Positions 23,242 through 34,849 are shown, counted from the first letter of the stretch. The stretch is 64,000 bases of DNA from Pseudomonas sp. SCA2728.1_7 (GCF_018138145.1 NZ_CP073104.1:4159001-4223000); one strand, 5' to 3'. Made by a program: numbers and translations. Notes: a model not told the origin generated them from the letters alone.

Positions 23242-25275
23242 ATGATGGAACGTTCACCGTGGCACGCTGGCGAGCAACAGTTGCAAGCGAAGGTCGGGGT
23301 TGCCGAACGCATGGAAGCCTTCGGGCGTAAGGTGATTCGCACCTGGATGCCGGATCAGCACCGCGAGTTCTATCAGCAACTGCCCTTCATGCTATACGGC
23401 GCAGTCGATGCGCAAGGGCGGCCGTGGGCCAGTGTGCTCGAAGGCGCGCCGGGGTTTGCCCATTCGCCGGATCCCGAGCATCTGCATTTCGCCAGCCAGG
23501 TTGCTGCCGATGACCCGGCGCAACTGCGTAACGGCGAACCGATCGGTTTGCTCGGTATCGAATTGCACACCCGCCGGCGCAATCGCCTCAACGGCCATGT
23601 CGGTAATCTGAGCGCTGATGGTTTTGACGTGAACGTGGATCAGGCATTCGGCAATTGCCCGCAGTACATTCAGTTGCGCCAGTTTCAACGTGTGCCGCTG
23701 ACGGATCCGAATACTCGTCCAGCTCAGCATCTGAATGGCCTCGATGACGCGGCCATCGCGCTGATCAATGGCGCCGACACGTTCTTCGTCGCCAGTTATG
23801 TCGATGTCGAGGACCAGCGTGCGGTGGATGTTTCTCACCGTGGCGGCCAGGCTGGTTTCGTGCGGGTGGAAGGCAATCGTCTGACCATCCCCGATTTCGC
23901 CGGCAATCTGCATTTCAACACCTTGGGCAATCTGTTGCTCAATCCCAAGGCTGGCTTGCTGTTCATCGACTTTTCCACAGGCGATCTGCTGCAACTCAGC
24001 GGGCGCACCGAGATTCTTCTCGATGATCCGCAGATCGAGGCCTTTCAAGGTGCGGAACGGCTGTGGACGTTTGAAGTGGAAAAACTGGTGCGGCGTCCGG
24101 CAGCCCTGGCATTGCGCTGGCGCTTCGACGGTATGTCGCCGACCAGTCTTTTGACCGGTAACTGGGCCGAAGCCGATGCGCGTTTGCAGGCGCAGGCGCT
24201 GGGCAATCAATGGCGGCCGTTGCGCGTGGCGAAGATTGAGGCGGAAAGCCGCAGCATCCGTTCAATCTATCTGGAGCCAACCGATGGCGCTGGTTTGCCG
24301 GTGTTTCTCGCGGGTCAGCATTTGCCGCTGCGTTTCACGATTGATGGCGAGGTGCATATTCGTACTTACAGCCTTTCGAGTGCGCCGTCGGATGGTTTCT
24401 ACCGCATTAGCGTCAAACGCGAAGGCCTGATTTCATCGCATCTGCATGAGCAAATTCGCGTTGGCGACGTACTTGAAGCGCGGGCACCGCAAGGGCATTT
24501 CACCGTGGCGCCGCTGGAACAGCGACCATTGGTGCTGCTGGCTGCCGGTGTGGGCATCACGCCGTTGCTGTCGATGCTGCGCGAGGTGGTCTACCAAGGC
24601 CTGCGGACGCGGGGAATTCGTCCGACATTGTTGTTGCAGAGTTCGCGCAGTCTGGCGGATCAACCGTTTCGCAAGGAGCTGGATCGTCTGCTCGAAGCGG
24701 CGGGCGACTCTGTGCGAGTCCTGCGTCTGCTCAGCCAGCCGGAAGCGGATGTGCGAGAGGGCGAGGATTTCGATGTGCGCGGGCGGATCGACGGCGCGGT
24801 GCTGAGGAACCTGCTGGATGCCGAGGATTTTGATCAGCTCGACTTTGTGCTCTGCGGCCCCGGTGGTTTTACCCAAGGGCTTTACGACACTTTGCGCGAA
24901 CTGGATGTGCGCGATGCGCAGATTCATGCGGAAACCTTTGGCCCGTCGACCCTGAAACGTCAGGCCGATCCGGACGCGATCGTGATCGAGCAACCGCCTG
25001 CGGCAACCACTTCGGTGCCAGTGGTGTTCGAGCGCTCGGCCAAGGAAGCACGCTGGCAACCCGATGGCGGCAGTTTGCTGGAGCTGGCGGAAAGTCGCGG
25101 ATTGCGCCCCGAGTTCAGTTGCCGCGGTGGCTCGTGCGGTACGTGCAAGACCCGGCTGGTCAGCGGTGCAGTGAATTATCCAAAGGTGCCGGCGGATATT
25201 CCGGAAGCGGGGCATGTGCTGATTTGCTGTGCCGTTCCGGCAGAAAGCACGCAGCCTTTAGTGCTGGATCTGTAA
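23242..25275 (+). CDS. Three-domain oxidoreductase: PNPOx-like flavin domain, FAD/NAD reductase, [2Fe-2S] ferredoxin
   Basis: 677 aa fusion. Residues about 1-300 form a pyridoxamine-phosphate-oxidase-like split barrel (FYQQLPFMLYGAVDAQGRPW). From about 330 comes a ferredoxin-reductase module with the FAD motif RTYSLSS and the NAD-binding GVGITPLLSML. The C-terminus is a plant-type ferredoxin with cysteines C627, C632, C635 (FSCRGGSCGTCK) and C662 or C663. Electrons could pass NAD(P)H to FAD to iron-sulfur to the flavin barrel in one chain. Tandem ATGs at 23242 and 23245; GGGGAGAGG precedes them. Substrate unknown. Confidence 0.9.
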   Translation: MMERSPWHAGEQQLQAKVGVAERMEAFGRKVIRTWMPDQHREFYQQLPFMLYGAVDAQGRPWASVLEGAPGFAHSPDPEHLHFASQVAADDPAQLRNGEPIGLLGIELHTRRRNRLNGHVGNLSADGFDVNVDQAFGNCPQYIQLRQFQRVPLTDPNTRPAQHLNGLDDAAIALINGADTFFVASYVDVEDQRAVDVSHRGGQAGFVRVEGNRLTIPDFAGNLHFNTLGNLLLNPKAGLLFIDFSTGDLLQLSGRTEILLDDPQIEAFQGAERLWTFEVEKLVRRPAALALRWRFDGMSPTSLLTGNWAEADARLQAQALGNQWRPLRVAKIEAESRSIRSIYLEPTDGAGLPVFLAGQHLPLRFTIDGEVHIRTYSLSSAPSDGFYRISVKREGLISSHLHEQIRVGDVLEARAPQGHFTVAPLEQRPLVLLAAGVGITPLLSMLREVVYQGLRTRGIRPTLLLQSSRSLADQPFRKELDRLLEAAGDSVRVLRLLSQPEADVREGEDFDVRGRIDGAVLRNLLDAEDFDQLDFVLCGPGGFTQGLYDTLRELDVRDAQIHAETFGPSTLKRQADPDAIVIEQPPAATTSVPVVFERSAKEARWQPDGGSLLELAESRGLRPEFSCRGGSCGTCKTRLVSGAVNYPKVPADIPEAGHVLICCAVPAESTQPLVLDL

Positions 25276-25299
25276 TTGCGAACCCACCACAAATACCCT

Positions 25300-25386
25300 G
25301 TGGGGGCGAGCTTGCTCGCGAATGCGTCGGCTCAGTCAACATCATTGTTGCTGACAGACCGCATTCGCGAGCAGGCTCGCTCCCAC
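25300..25386. repeat. REP pair (REPIN) between convergent genes
   Basis: Two inverted arms, GTGGGGGCGAGCTTGCTCGC (25300 on) and GCGAGCAGGCTCGCTCCCAC (to 25386), separated by about 35 bp. It sits between the ends of the plus-strand oxidoreductase and the minus-strand wbpZ, the usual niche for these elements. Confidence 0.85.
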
Positions 25387-25412
25387 ACTTGGTATGTGTT
25401 CCAAAACAGGGT

Positions 25413-26543
25413 TCAGGCGTAGGACAGCGATTTCTCTTCCAGCAATTCCTGATACAGCTCTGTCCACTTGCGGCCCATGTCGTCGGCTGTGAACAACTGC
25501 CGATAACGTGCTTCAGCTTTTACGCCCATCGCAGCTGCCCGCTCCGGATCCTCCCACAGGGTGCGCATCGCCTCGCGAAATGCCAGTGGATTACTGGGGG
25601 GCACCACCAGCCCGGTTTCGTTGTGGATATTGATGTAGCTGGTGCCAGTGCCAATCTCGCTGGAAATCATCGGCTTGCCGTACATCGCGCCTTCCAGCAA
25701 AGAAATGCCGAACGCTTCCGAGCGCAGGTGCGAAGGGAAGACGATGGCGTAGCTCAGTTGCAGCAGCGCGACCTTGTCCTCGTCACCCAGGCGCCCGAGG
25801 AAATGAATGTTGCGCAGGCCCAACGCCTGCGCCTGAGCGTGCAGCTCCAGTTCCAGCGGCCCGGCGCCGACAATGACCACGGGATAATCCACATCTTTCA
25901 GGGCCTCCAGCAAAATGTGCAGGCCTTTGTAGTAACGCATCACGCCGACAAACAGAAAAAACTTATCCCCAACCTGCTGGCGCCAGCGATTCATTCGTTC
26001 GGGATCGGGCTGTGGATAACCGGCCTTGTTCAAACCGTAGGGAATCACTCGGGTCTTGTCCCGAAACTGCTGCAGCACATCGCTGGTGTGCAGGTAGTTT
26101 GGCGAAGCGGCAACGATGCGGTCGGCACTGGCGAGGAAGCGGTTCATCAGTGGCCGGTAGAGTTTGAGCAGGTGCTTCTGGCGAATAATGTCCGAGTGGT
26201 AAGTCACCACAGTGGGTTTGTTCCTGGCGCTGGCGAAATGCACCAGGTCCATGAATGGCCACGGGAAGTGATAGTTGACCACGTCGGCTTCGGCCGCCAT
26301 CTCGCGAAACTGTTTGAACACGCTCCAGGAAAACCCGGTGGAGGCGAACTGGATGTCGAGTTTGGCCCGGTGCACTTCGTGCTGACCCAATTTCACCACG
26401 GCCGGCGTCGGATCCGCGCTGAGCGTCAGCACCTGGCCGTCGATGCCGTGCTGGGCGCCGCTTTCGCACAGTTGGAAGATCACTTGCTCAATGCCGCCGA
26501 CCGAGTCAGGCAGGTACGTCTTGAAAAAATGAAGAACTCGCAT
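25413..26543 (-). CDS. wbpZ: CPA rhamnosyltransferase WbpZ-like (GT4)
   Basis: 376-aa GT-B glycosyltransferase that acts on the undecaprenyl-linked precursor of the D-rhamnan A-band O-polysaccharide in the cytoplasm. N-terminal acceptor domain begins MRVLHFFKTYLPDSVGGIE. The C-terminal GT4 donor-binding signature is SEAFGISLLEGAMYGKPMI. Last gene of the eight-gene minus-strand operon whose order matches P. aeruginosa rmd to wbpZ; it starts directly after the wbpY stop. Symbol by synteny and family. A perfect DnaA box lies inside (26011-26019). Confidence 0.88.
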   Translation of the reverse strand: MRVLHFFKTYLPDSVGGIEQVIFQLCESGAQHGIDGQVLTLSADPTPAVVKLGQHEVHRAKLDIQFASTGFSWSVFKQFREMAAEADVVNYHFPWPFMDLVHFASARNKPTVVTYHSDIIRQKHLLKLYRPLMNRFLASADRIVAASPNYLHTSDVLQQFRDKTRVIPYGLNKAGYPQPDPERMNRWRQQVGDKFFLFVGVMRYYKGLHILLEALKDVDYPVVIVGAGPLELELHAQAQALGLRNIHFLGRLGDEDKVALLQLSYAIVFPSHLRSEAFGISLLEGAMYGKPMISSEIGTGTSYINIHNETGLVVPPSNPLAFREAMRTLWEDPERAAAMGVKAEARYRQLFTADDMGRKWTELYQELLEEKSLSYA

Positions 26544-27674
26544 TCAACCTCCCATGGCCTGGCGGTAGGCACTGGCGGTGGCCTGTGCACAACGCTCCCA
26601 GGAAAAAAGCCGTGACTGCTGCAACCCGGCTTCTTGGCATGCCTGCCAATGCGCTTGATCGTCGATCAGTCGGCTCAGCGCATCACGCAGGCCTTCTGCA
26701 TCGTCAGCTTCAATATAGTTGCCCGCTGCACCGGCGACTTCCGGCATCGCCGAAGAGCGCGTGAGCAGCACCGGAGTGCCGCTGGCCATGGCTTCCAGTA
26801 CCGGCAGACCAAAACCTTCATACAGCGATGGAAAAATCAGCGCCCGGGCGCCGGCCAAAAGCTGCGCCACTTGTTCGTCGGGCAGATAGCCGAGCAGGCA
26901 CACATGCCCGCTGGCCAGCGCCTGACGCAGTGGTTCGCTGAACTGCTCGCGCTCCCACCCGGCCATGCCGACGATCAGCAGCGGAAAGCGCTGACGCAGC
27001 GCTTCCGGCAAGAGGGCATGGGCGCGCAGGGCCAGGCCAAGATTCTTGCGTGGCTCCAGCGTGCCCACACACAGGAAATACTCCCGCGCCTCGACTGCGT
27101 GCGCCTTGAGCACCGCGTCAATGGCGCTCGCCTCGCGCGGATGAAAGCGCGCGGCGACGCCCAGGGGGGCCACCACAAAACGCTCGGCAGGCAGGCCGAA
27201 ATACGCTTGAGCTTCATCGGCAATCGCTTGCGAGTCGGTGAGAATCACCTGCGCCTGTTGCACCCCGACAGCCAATCGACGCTCGATTTCCTTGAGCCGT
27301 GCCGGTGGCTGAGTCTCAGGGAAATGCAGGTGGGTCAGGTCGTGCAGGGTGATCACGGTCGGGCCGTCGAAGGCCAGCGGCCACAGGCTCGGTTCGTGAT
27401 AGAGGTCGATGCCTTGCGCGCGGCCCTGATCGAAGCGTTTCTGCTCCAGCCAGCGACGCGCCTGATAGGCCCCGGGAATCTGCCGCAGCAGCGGTGTCAG
27501 ACGCGAGTAACCGGGCATGGCCGCTTCCGGCAGTGCCGAGCTCCAGCCCCAGCCATGGAACAACGTCACGTCAATCTCCGGCTCGCTGCGCAAGGCGTTG
27601 ACCAGTTCGGCAACGTAATGGCCGATGCCGGTACGCGGTGCCTGGAGAATGCGCGCGTTAAGAGCAATGCGCAT
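26544..27674 (-). CDS. wbpY: CPA rhamnosyltransferase WbpY-like (GT4)
   Basis: 376 aa. Start placed at the internal ATG (27672-27674) giving MRIALNARILQAPRTGIGHY, the typical GT4 opening. Longer frames only add a wbpX-overlapping tail. The donor site GT4 motif is YEGFGLPVLEAMASGTPVL with LEPRKNLGLAL upstream. In P. aeruginosa WbpY adds D-rhamnose in the A-band repeat. It overlaps wbpX by 17 bp, so the genes are coupled. Confidence 0.87.
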   Translation of the reverse strand: MRIALNARILQAPRTGIGHYVAELVNALRSEPEIDVTLFHGWGWSSALPEAAMPGYSRLTPLLRQIPGAYQARRWLEQKRFDQGRAQGIDLYHEPSLWPLAFDGPTVITLHDLTHLHFPETQPPARLKEIERRLAVGVQQAQVILTDSQAIADEAQAYFGLPAERFVVAPLGVAARFHPREASAIDAVLKAHAVEAREYFLCVGTLEPRKNLGLALRAHALLPEALRQRFPLLIVGMAGWEREQFSEPLRQALASGHVCLLGYLPDEQVAQLLAGARALIFPSLYEGFGLPVLEAMASGTPVLLTRSSAMPEVAGAAGNYIEADDAEGLRDALSRLIDDQAHWQACQEAGLQQSRLFSWERCAQATASAYRQAMGG

Positions 27675-29034
27675 GCTGGCTCTCAGGGGCAGGCAACGAT
27701 GCATGCAAGTTGCGCTCAATACGCTCGACCAATTGCGCGCTCGCTTCGCGCCAGCTCAGCCAGCGCCATTGTTCGAGGCCCAGCGCTGCCGGAAACTCGC
27801 CGGTACGATCCATGCCGGTCACCAGATCGCTCAGACTCTGTGGATTCGCCAGATCGAAATACGCCATGTAGTCGCCGCCGATCTCGCGGAACACCGGAAT
27901 ATCGCTGGCCATTGCCGGTAACTTGCGTTGCATGGCTTCCACCAGTGGCAAGCCGAAACCTTCGACATGGGACGGAAACACCAGCGCCGTGGCGTGGGAG
28001 TAGGCGTGTTCGAGACTTTTGTCCGAGAGCGAGTTGTACATGAACAAACGCCGGTTCAGCTCGGGATGCTGGCGGATTCGTTCGATCAGTGCATCGCACT
28101 TCCAGCCAATCTTGCCGACGATGCATAACCGCGCTTTCGATCCTGTTGCCCAAGCGAGTTCAAACGCCTCGAGCAGGTACGCATGGTTTTTGCGCGGTTC
28201 GATGGTACTGACCATGAGAAACACCGGGTCATTCGTCTGGAACATGTCCAGCAGGCCCCGATCGACCTTGGCATCGGCCTCACTCAAATCCAGTTCGGAG
28301 CCGAGGTAGAAATAATCAAACCAGCGCTGACCGACCTGTTGCGTGCCGATCCGGCTCAGCATTTCCTCGCGCACCTGATCGCGGATAGTGGTCGAGATCG
28401 CGACATAACCGTCGGCGGTGCGCGCGATCCAATCGAACCAGTCGTTGAACACTTTGACCAGCCCGGCATCGCAAAACTGCGGGTGGGTCAGGGGGATCAG
28501 GTCGTAAATCACTGAAATGATGCCCACACCCTCACGCTTGAGTTGCTCGGCGAGGGGGAAAAAGTTGGCGTGCCAGGATGAATCGAGCAGCACCAATTGA
28601 TCGCCTGCCCGGTGGGCCAGCGGTACGCAGCGCTCGGGAATATGTTGGCCCTTGAGGACTCGTTCAAGCAGACGCATGGGCAAGCTCAAACAAGCGAATG
28701 CCGTGAGCCGGCAGCCGACGTATAGCACCCGGCGGCTGAAATGCGACCGGTTGAACGGCCAGCGCCGTTCCACGGCGCGGTGACGTAGCCAGAAGGCGTT
28801 GGCCCACTGTTCCAGTTTCACCCGCAGGCCCATCAGGTCGAGCTTCGTGGACTTCAGCGGCGCCAGACTTTTAACTTCGTACAAACCGCCATTGATCATC
28901 ACCACCGGGATGCATTCGACGGTTTCATCGGCCGCCGGCAACTGCTGAATGACGTTGCGTACAACACGTTGAATGCCCGAGTTGGCGGAGGGATGTTCGA
29001 ATACGTAGGTGCACTCCACCAACAATCGTGTCAT
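27658..29034 (-). CDS. wbpX: CPA rhamnosyltransferase WbpX-like (GT4)
   Basis: 458 aa. GT4 pattern in the C-terminal half (TIEPRKNHAYLLEAFELA, then HVEGFGLPLVEAMQRKLPAM). The N-terminal part is longer than in wbpY/wbpZ. In P. aeruginosa WbpX, WbpY and WbpZ together build the trisaccharide repeat of the D-rhamnan. The start overlaps the wzt stop by four bases (ATGA). Confidence 0.88.
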   Translation of the reverse strand: MTRLLVECTYVFEHPSANSGIQRVVRNVIQQLPAADETVECIPVVMINGGLYEVKSLAPLKSTKLDLMGLRVKLEQWANAFWLRHRAVERRWPFNRSHFSRRVLYVGCRLTAFACLSLPMRLLERVLKGQHIPERCVPLAHRAGDQLVLLDSSWHANFFPLAEQLKREGVGIISVIYDLIPLTHPQFCDAGLVKVFNDWFDWIARTADGYVAISTTIRDQVREEMLSRIGTQQVGQRWFDYFYLGSELDLSEADAKVDRGLLDMFQTNDPVFLMVSTIEPRKNHAYLLEAFELAWATGSKARLCIVGKIGWKCDALIERIRQHPELNRRLFMYNSLSDKSLEHAYSHATALVFPSHVEGFGLPLVEAMQRKLPAMASDIPVFREIGGDYMAYFDLANPQSLSDLVTGMDRTGEFPAALGLEQWRWLSWREASAQLVERIERNLHASLPAPESQHAHCS

Positions 29035-30296
29035 CGCAAGATCTCCGTATCAGACGCTTCTACAAGGATTTCACTGGAGCGGCTGATTTCGGTCCGGGCC
29101 TGCAGCCATGAGCAGCCGACAAAGTCTTCCTGGCGATTGTTGATCACGTGGAAGATCAAACCGTAGTCGCGCCACTCGAAGTTGCGATCCAGGTGCGAGT
29201 CCAGACGTGACAGGCTCAACGCCACTGAGTAGTTACCCTTGCCCAGTCGCATGTCGAAAGCGAAACGAAAGGTCACGCGCTCGCCGGCACTCAGTTCGGT
29301 AATCGCTTTGTCGAGGCGATGGGTGTTGATGCCATAAATGGCCTGGCCCAGACGATCCTTGATCATGAAGCCGAGAATCAGCCGCTCGATGTCTTCACGA
29401 ATTTCGGTCTGCACCTCCAGCACCACAGGCTGACCGACCTCCGCGACTTCAAGGCTGCGCCCCTGCGCGTCGAGCAGGCGCACGCTGAGAATCCCGGCTT
29501 CACCGGTGCCGGAAATGGTCTGTACCTGGCCATTGGCGAGCATCTCCTGGCGCACGGTCTGGCCTTCGCGCTGGGCCAGCATGGCGTTGTAGTAATCCAT
29601 GACTTCTTCGGGTTTGCCACGCATGGCCAACCGGCCGTTTTCCAACAGAATCGCGGTGTCGCAGATCGATTGAATGGCCGAGCGGTCATGGGACACGATC
29701 AGCAGGGTGGTGCCGGCTTTGCGGAAGCTGCGGATGCGCTCGAAACTTTTATGCTGGAAATACGCATCGCCCACTGACAGCGCTTCGTCGACGATCAGGA
29801 TATCCGGACGCCGCGCAGTCGCGACGCTGAATGCCAGGCGCATCTGCATGCCGCTGGAATAGGTGCGCACCGGTTGATCGATGGCTTCGCCGATTTCGGC
29901 AAAACTTTCGATTTGCGGCATCAACGCTTCGATCTCTTCGACCTGCATGCCCAGCAGCTGACCGGCCATGACAGCGTTCTGCCGACCGGTAAAGTCCGGG
30001 TGAAAACCCATGCCCAATTCCAGCAACGCGGCCACGCGGCCTTGCAGATGGATCTGTCCACAGGTCGGTTGGGTGGTGCCGGTGATCATCTTCAGCAGGG
30101 TGCTTTTGCCCGCGCCGTTGACGCCGACGATGCCAACCGCTTCACCGGGGCTGATCTCGAAATCGACATCTTGCAAGACCCAGTGCAGGTGGTGGCGGTT
30201 CGGCGAGAACGGCACCAGCCATTCCAGCAGGCGACTCCAGCGATTCGGGTACTGTTTATAGGCTTTGGCCAGGCCAGTGACGCGTATGTGTCCCAT
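29031..30296 (-). CDS. wzt: O-polysaccharide ABC exporter ATP-binding subunit
   Basis: 421 aa. Walker A GVNGAGKS at 58-65, ABC signature YSSGM at 146-150, Walker B ending in D170-E171 (DILIVDEAL). The extra C-terminal domain (about 255-410; FMIKDRLGQAIYGINT, LGKGNYSVALSLSR) is the carbohydrate-binding module that reads the chain end before export. With Wzm it flips finished D-rhamnan on undecaprenyl phosphate to the periplasm. It overlaps wzm by one base. Confidence 0.95.
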   Translation of the reverse strand: MGHIRVTGLAKAYKQYPNRWSRLLEWLVPFSPNRHHLHWVLQDVDFEISPGEAVGIVGVNGAGKSTLLKMITGTTQPTCGQIHLQGRVAALLELGMGFHPDFTGRQNAVMAGQLLGMQVEEIEALMPQIESFAEIGEAIDQPVRTYSSGMQMRLAFSVATARRPDILIVDEALSVGDAYFQHKSFERIRSFRKAGTTLLIVSHDRSAIQSICDTAILLENGRLAMRGKPEEVMDYYNAMLAQREGQTVRQEMLANGQVQTISGTGEAGILSVRLLDAQGRSLEVAEVGQPVVLEVQTEIREDIERLILGFMIKDRLGQAIYGINTHRLDKAITELSAGERVTFRFAFDMRLGKGNYSVALSLSRLDSHLDRNFEWRDYGLIFHVINNRQEDFVGCSWLQARTEISRSSEILVEASDTEILR

Positions 30297-31093
30297 CAGA
30301 GTTCATCCACCATTTCACCGACACGCTGACGGAACAGACGCAGCGCCATGGTGCAGAGCAGCACACCGATGAGCAGCAGCGGTGTCAGTGACGACCACTG
30401 CGGCCATTGGTTGTAGAGGAACACGTTCTGGTAGCTGGTCATCAGCGCCGTCATCGGGTTCAGACTGATGATGTGCTGGATGCCTGACGGCAGGATCGAC
30501 AGCGGGTAAACGATCGGGGTCAGCCAGAACCAGAACTGCAGGCAGATGCCGAACATCTGCCCGACATCGCGAAAGAACACATTGAGAATGCCGAGCAGCA
30601 TCCCCAGGCCCGCGGCGAAGATCACTTGCACGATCAACAGCGGTATCAGCGCCAGCAGGGCCATGCCGGGCAGGCGGCCGCTGATCAGCAGAAAGCCGAA
30701 GAACAGCCCGAGAATGATCGCAAAATTGATACCGGCGTTGAGCAGGGTAATCACCGGCAGGCACATGCGCGGGAAGCTGATTTTCTTTAGCAGATTGGCG
30801 TTTTCCAGAAACATGCTCTGGCTGCGCGTGGTGATTTCCGCGAACAGACCCCACGTCAGCAAGCCGGCGCAGAGATAGACGCTGTAGGCCAGGCCATCGT
30901 CCACGCCCGGCAGACGGGCGCGCATGATCTGGGAAAAGATCACCGTGTACACAACGATCATCGACAACGGGTTGAGTACCGTCCACAGCGCGCCGAACAA
31001 CGAGTTGCGATAACGTGATTGAAACTCCCGCTTGACGCTACCGAGGATGAATCCGCGATAACTGCGCATTGAGCGGTACAGGGAAAGCAGCAT
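30296..31093 (-). CDS. wzm: O-polysaccharide ABC exporter permease
   Basis: 265 aa, ABC2-type permease with about six hydrophobic segments (for example FAIILGLFFGFLLISGRLPG, WFWLTPIVYPLSILP). The motif NPLSMIVVYTVIFSQIM is typical of O-antigen exporters. It forms the membrane channel for the Wzt ATPase encoded next. The stop shares a base with wzt and the start directly follows wbpW. Confidence 0.95.
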   Translation of the reverse strand: MLLSLYRSMRSYRGFILGSVKREFQSRYRNSLFGALWTVLNPLSMIVVYTVIFSQIMRARLPGVDDGLAYSVYLCAGLLTWGLFAEITTRSQSMFLENANLLKKISFPRMCLPVITLLNAGINFAIILGLFFGFLLISGRLPGMALLALIPLLIVQVIFAAGLGMLLGILNVFFRDVGQMFGICLQFWFWLTPIVYPLSILPSGIQHIISLNPMTALMTSYQNVFLYNQWPQWSSLTPLLLIGVLLCTMALRLFRQRVGEMVDEL

Positions 31094-32536
31094 TCAAACC
31101 GTCCTGCCGTATTGGTCTTCGAAGCGAACGATGTCGTCCTCTCCCAGGTATTCGCCGCTTTGTACTTCGATGATCACCAGATCGATCACCCCGGGGTTTT
31201 CCAGGCGATGGCGGTGACCGGCAGCGATGAACGTCGATTCGTTTTTCGCCACCAGATGGGTGCCGGTACCGTTGTTGGTGACCTTGGCCATGCCTTCGAC
31301 CACCACCCAGTGTTCGTTGCGGTGATGGTGCATTTGCAGAGAGAGCTTGGCGCCGGGTTTGACCACAATGCGCTTGATCTTGAAGCGCGGGCCTTCCTCA
31401 AGCACGGTGTAGGTGCCCCATGGCCGACTCACCGTACGGTGCAGGCGGTAGGCTTCGTGGGATTTGTCCTTGAGCTGCTTGGCCACCCGTCGCACGTCCT
31501 GCGCACGATCAGCGTGGGCGACCAGTACGGCGTCGGCGGTGTCGATGACGATCAGGTTGTCGACGCCGACGGCAGCTACCAGCCGACCTTCGCTTTGAAC
31601 GAAGTTATTGTGGCTGTCGATGAAAATCGCTTCTCCGCTGGCACGATTGTTATCGGCATCGGCCGGTACCAGGGCCGCGACGGCGCCCCAGGAACCGATA
31701 TCGCTCCAGTCGAAACCGGCGGGTACCACGACGACTTTTTCCGAGCGCTCCATCAACGCGTAGTCGATGGAGATGTCGGTGATCTCGGCGAACAGCGTCG
31801 GTGACAGTTCCTGTTGCAGGCAGCCGACAGTTTCCAGCGGGGCGCTTGCCGCCATGCAGGCGCGAGTCTGCTCGAGCAACTGCGGCGCATGCAGTTGCAA
31901 CTCGGCCAGCACACTTGCGGTGGTGAAACAGAACATGCCTGAGTTCCACAGGAAGTTGCCGCTTTCCAGATAATGCGTGGCGGTTTGCAGGTCGGGTTTC
32001 TCGACGAAGCGCTGCACTTTCGCCGCGCCTTTGGCGTCCAGCGGGGCGCCGGTCTCGATGTAGCCGAAGCCGGTTTCCGGCGCCGTCGGGATCACGCCGA
32101 AGGTCACCAGATAACCGTCTTTGGCCAGATTGACGGCGTGCTCGACCGCGGTTTTCAGCGCGTCCTGATTGACGATCAAATGGTCAGCGGGCATCACCAC
32201 CATGATCGCGTCATCACCATGCAGTGCTTGCAGCGACAACGCCGCCGCCGCGATGGCCGGCGCCGTGTTACGCCCGGTCGGCTCCAGCAGGAAGTGCCCG
32301 CGATGGCGCGACACGTGGGCGGCGCAATAGTGATCCTTGCTCTGGAAGTAGTACTCGCGGTTGGTCACCGTGACAATGTCGCCCCAGCCATCGAGCAACG
32401 CCGCCGCACGCTGGTAGGTCTTGCCCAGCAGCGACTGGCCGTCGGGCAGGGTCATGAACGGCTTGGGATGGCCCTCGCGGGACACCGGCCACAAACGGGT
32501 GCCGGCACCGCCGGACAGAATCACGGGGATCAGCAT
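31094..32536 (-). CDS. wbpW: Mannose-1-P guanylyltransferase / mannose-6-P isomerase
   Basis: Bifunctional type II PMI-GMP enzyme, 480 aa, supplying GDP-D-mannose for CPA. The N-terminal nucleotidyltransferase has GGAGTRLWPVSR at 9-20 and FVEKPDLQTA; the C-terminal cupin isomerase has LQMHHHRNEHWVVVEG. It lies 3 bp downstream of gmd, which uses its product. Paralogs such as AlgA exist in pseudomonads, so the symbol depends on the operon context. Confidence 0.92.
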   Translation of the reverse strand: MLIPVILSGGAGTRLWPVSREGHPKPFMTLPDGQSLLGKTYQRAAALLDGWGDIVTVTNREYYFQSKDHYCAAHVSRHRGHFLLEPTGRNTAPAIAAAALSLQALHGDDAIMVVMPADHLIVNQDALKTAVEHAVNLAKDGYLVTFGVIPTAPETGFGYIETGAPLDAKGAAKVQRFVEKPDLQTATHYLESGNFLWNSGMFCFTTASVLAELQLHAPQLLEQTRACMAASAPLETVGCLQQELSPTLFAEITDISIDYALMERSEKVVVVPAGFDWSDIGSWGAVAALVPADADNNRASGEAIFIDSHNNFVQSEGRLVAAVGVDNLIVIDTADAVLVAHADRAQDVRRVAKQLKDKSHEAYRLHRTVSRPWGTYTVLEEGPRFKIKRIVVKPGAKLSLQMHHHRNEHWVVVEGMAKVTNNGTGTHLVAKNESTFIAAGHRHRLENPGVIDLVIIEVQSGEYLGEDDIVRFEDQYGRTV

Positions 32537-32539
32537 GGC

Positions 32540-34422
<1,883 letters not shown>

Positions 34423-34849
34423 ACAGCGACCCCTTGGTCTTGAACTTGCGCCACTTTCTCACAGGCTTTAAGGAGAGGTCTGTCAGACCGAAGGAAAAAC
34501 CGGGTGAAAGACGGGCGAAGTCAGTTGTTGTAGTTGTTTGTTACCAATCTGTGCCAATTGCGCAGCAATTTCAACAGGCCAAACCGTGACCGGTCAGTTC
34601 TCGTCAGCGTAGTCCGATTTATTCTCGTCGGGCGGTTCCCGGATCCTTGATGGATGTGTTTAGAATGGCCCTCGTCGCCATTCCCCCAGGTCCGCCGTGG
34701 GCATGGCGCAAGCAGGGTGAAACTGACCACTAAAACAAGAACGAAGACGTACCTGAAGATGATGGACTAGCTGCGTTATTGCGGCTCGATCCAACGCCGG
34801 GTCGTCATAGCATGAGGTTGCCGGGACGGCTGCTTCATCGTGGGATGCC
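34423..34849. promoter_or_regulatory. Divergent control region of the CPA locus
   Basis: 427 bp between rmd and the first plus-strand glycosyltransferase, expected to hold both promoters. Visible elements: a 13-bp palindrome GGTCTG-T-CAGACC (34477-34489) near rmd, and an inverted repeat GAATGGC (34663-34669) / GCCATTC (34677-34683). I see no JUMPstart/ops element and no convincing -35/-10 pair or gene in it. Confidence 0.5.

Noticed and set aside
25119..26615. 498-codon plus-strand frame running from the oxidoreductase end through wbpZ
   Set aside because: Crosses a REP element and the antisense of a clear glycosyltransferase; no own start context.
34423..34849. JUMPstart/ops element for polysaccharide transcription
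   Set aside because: No GGCGGTAG-type ops core or 39-bp JUMPstart pattern could be found in the divergent region.
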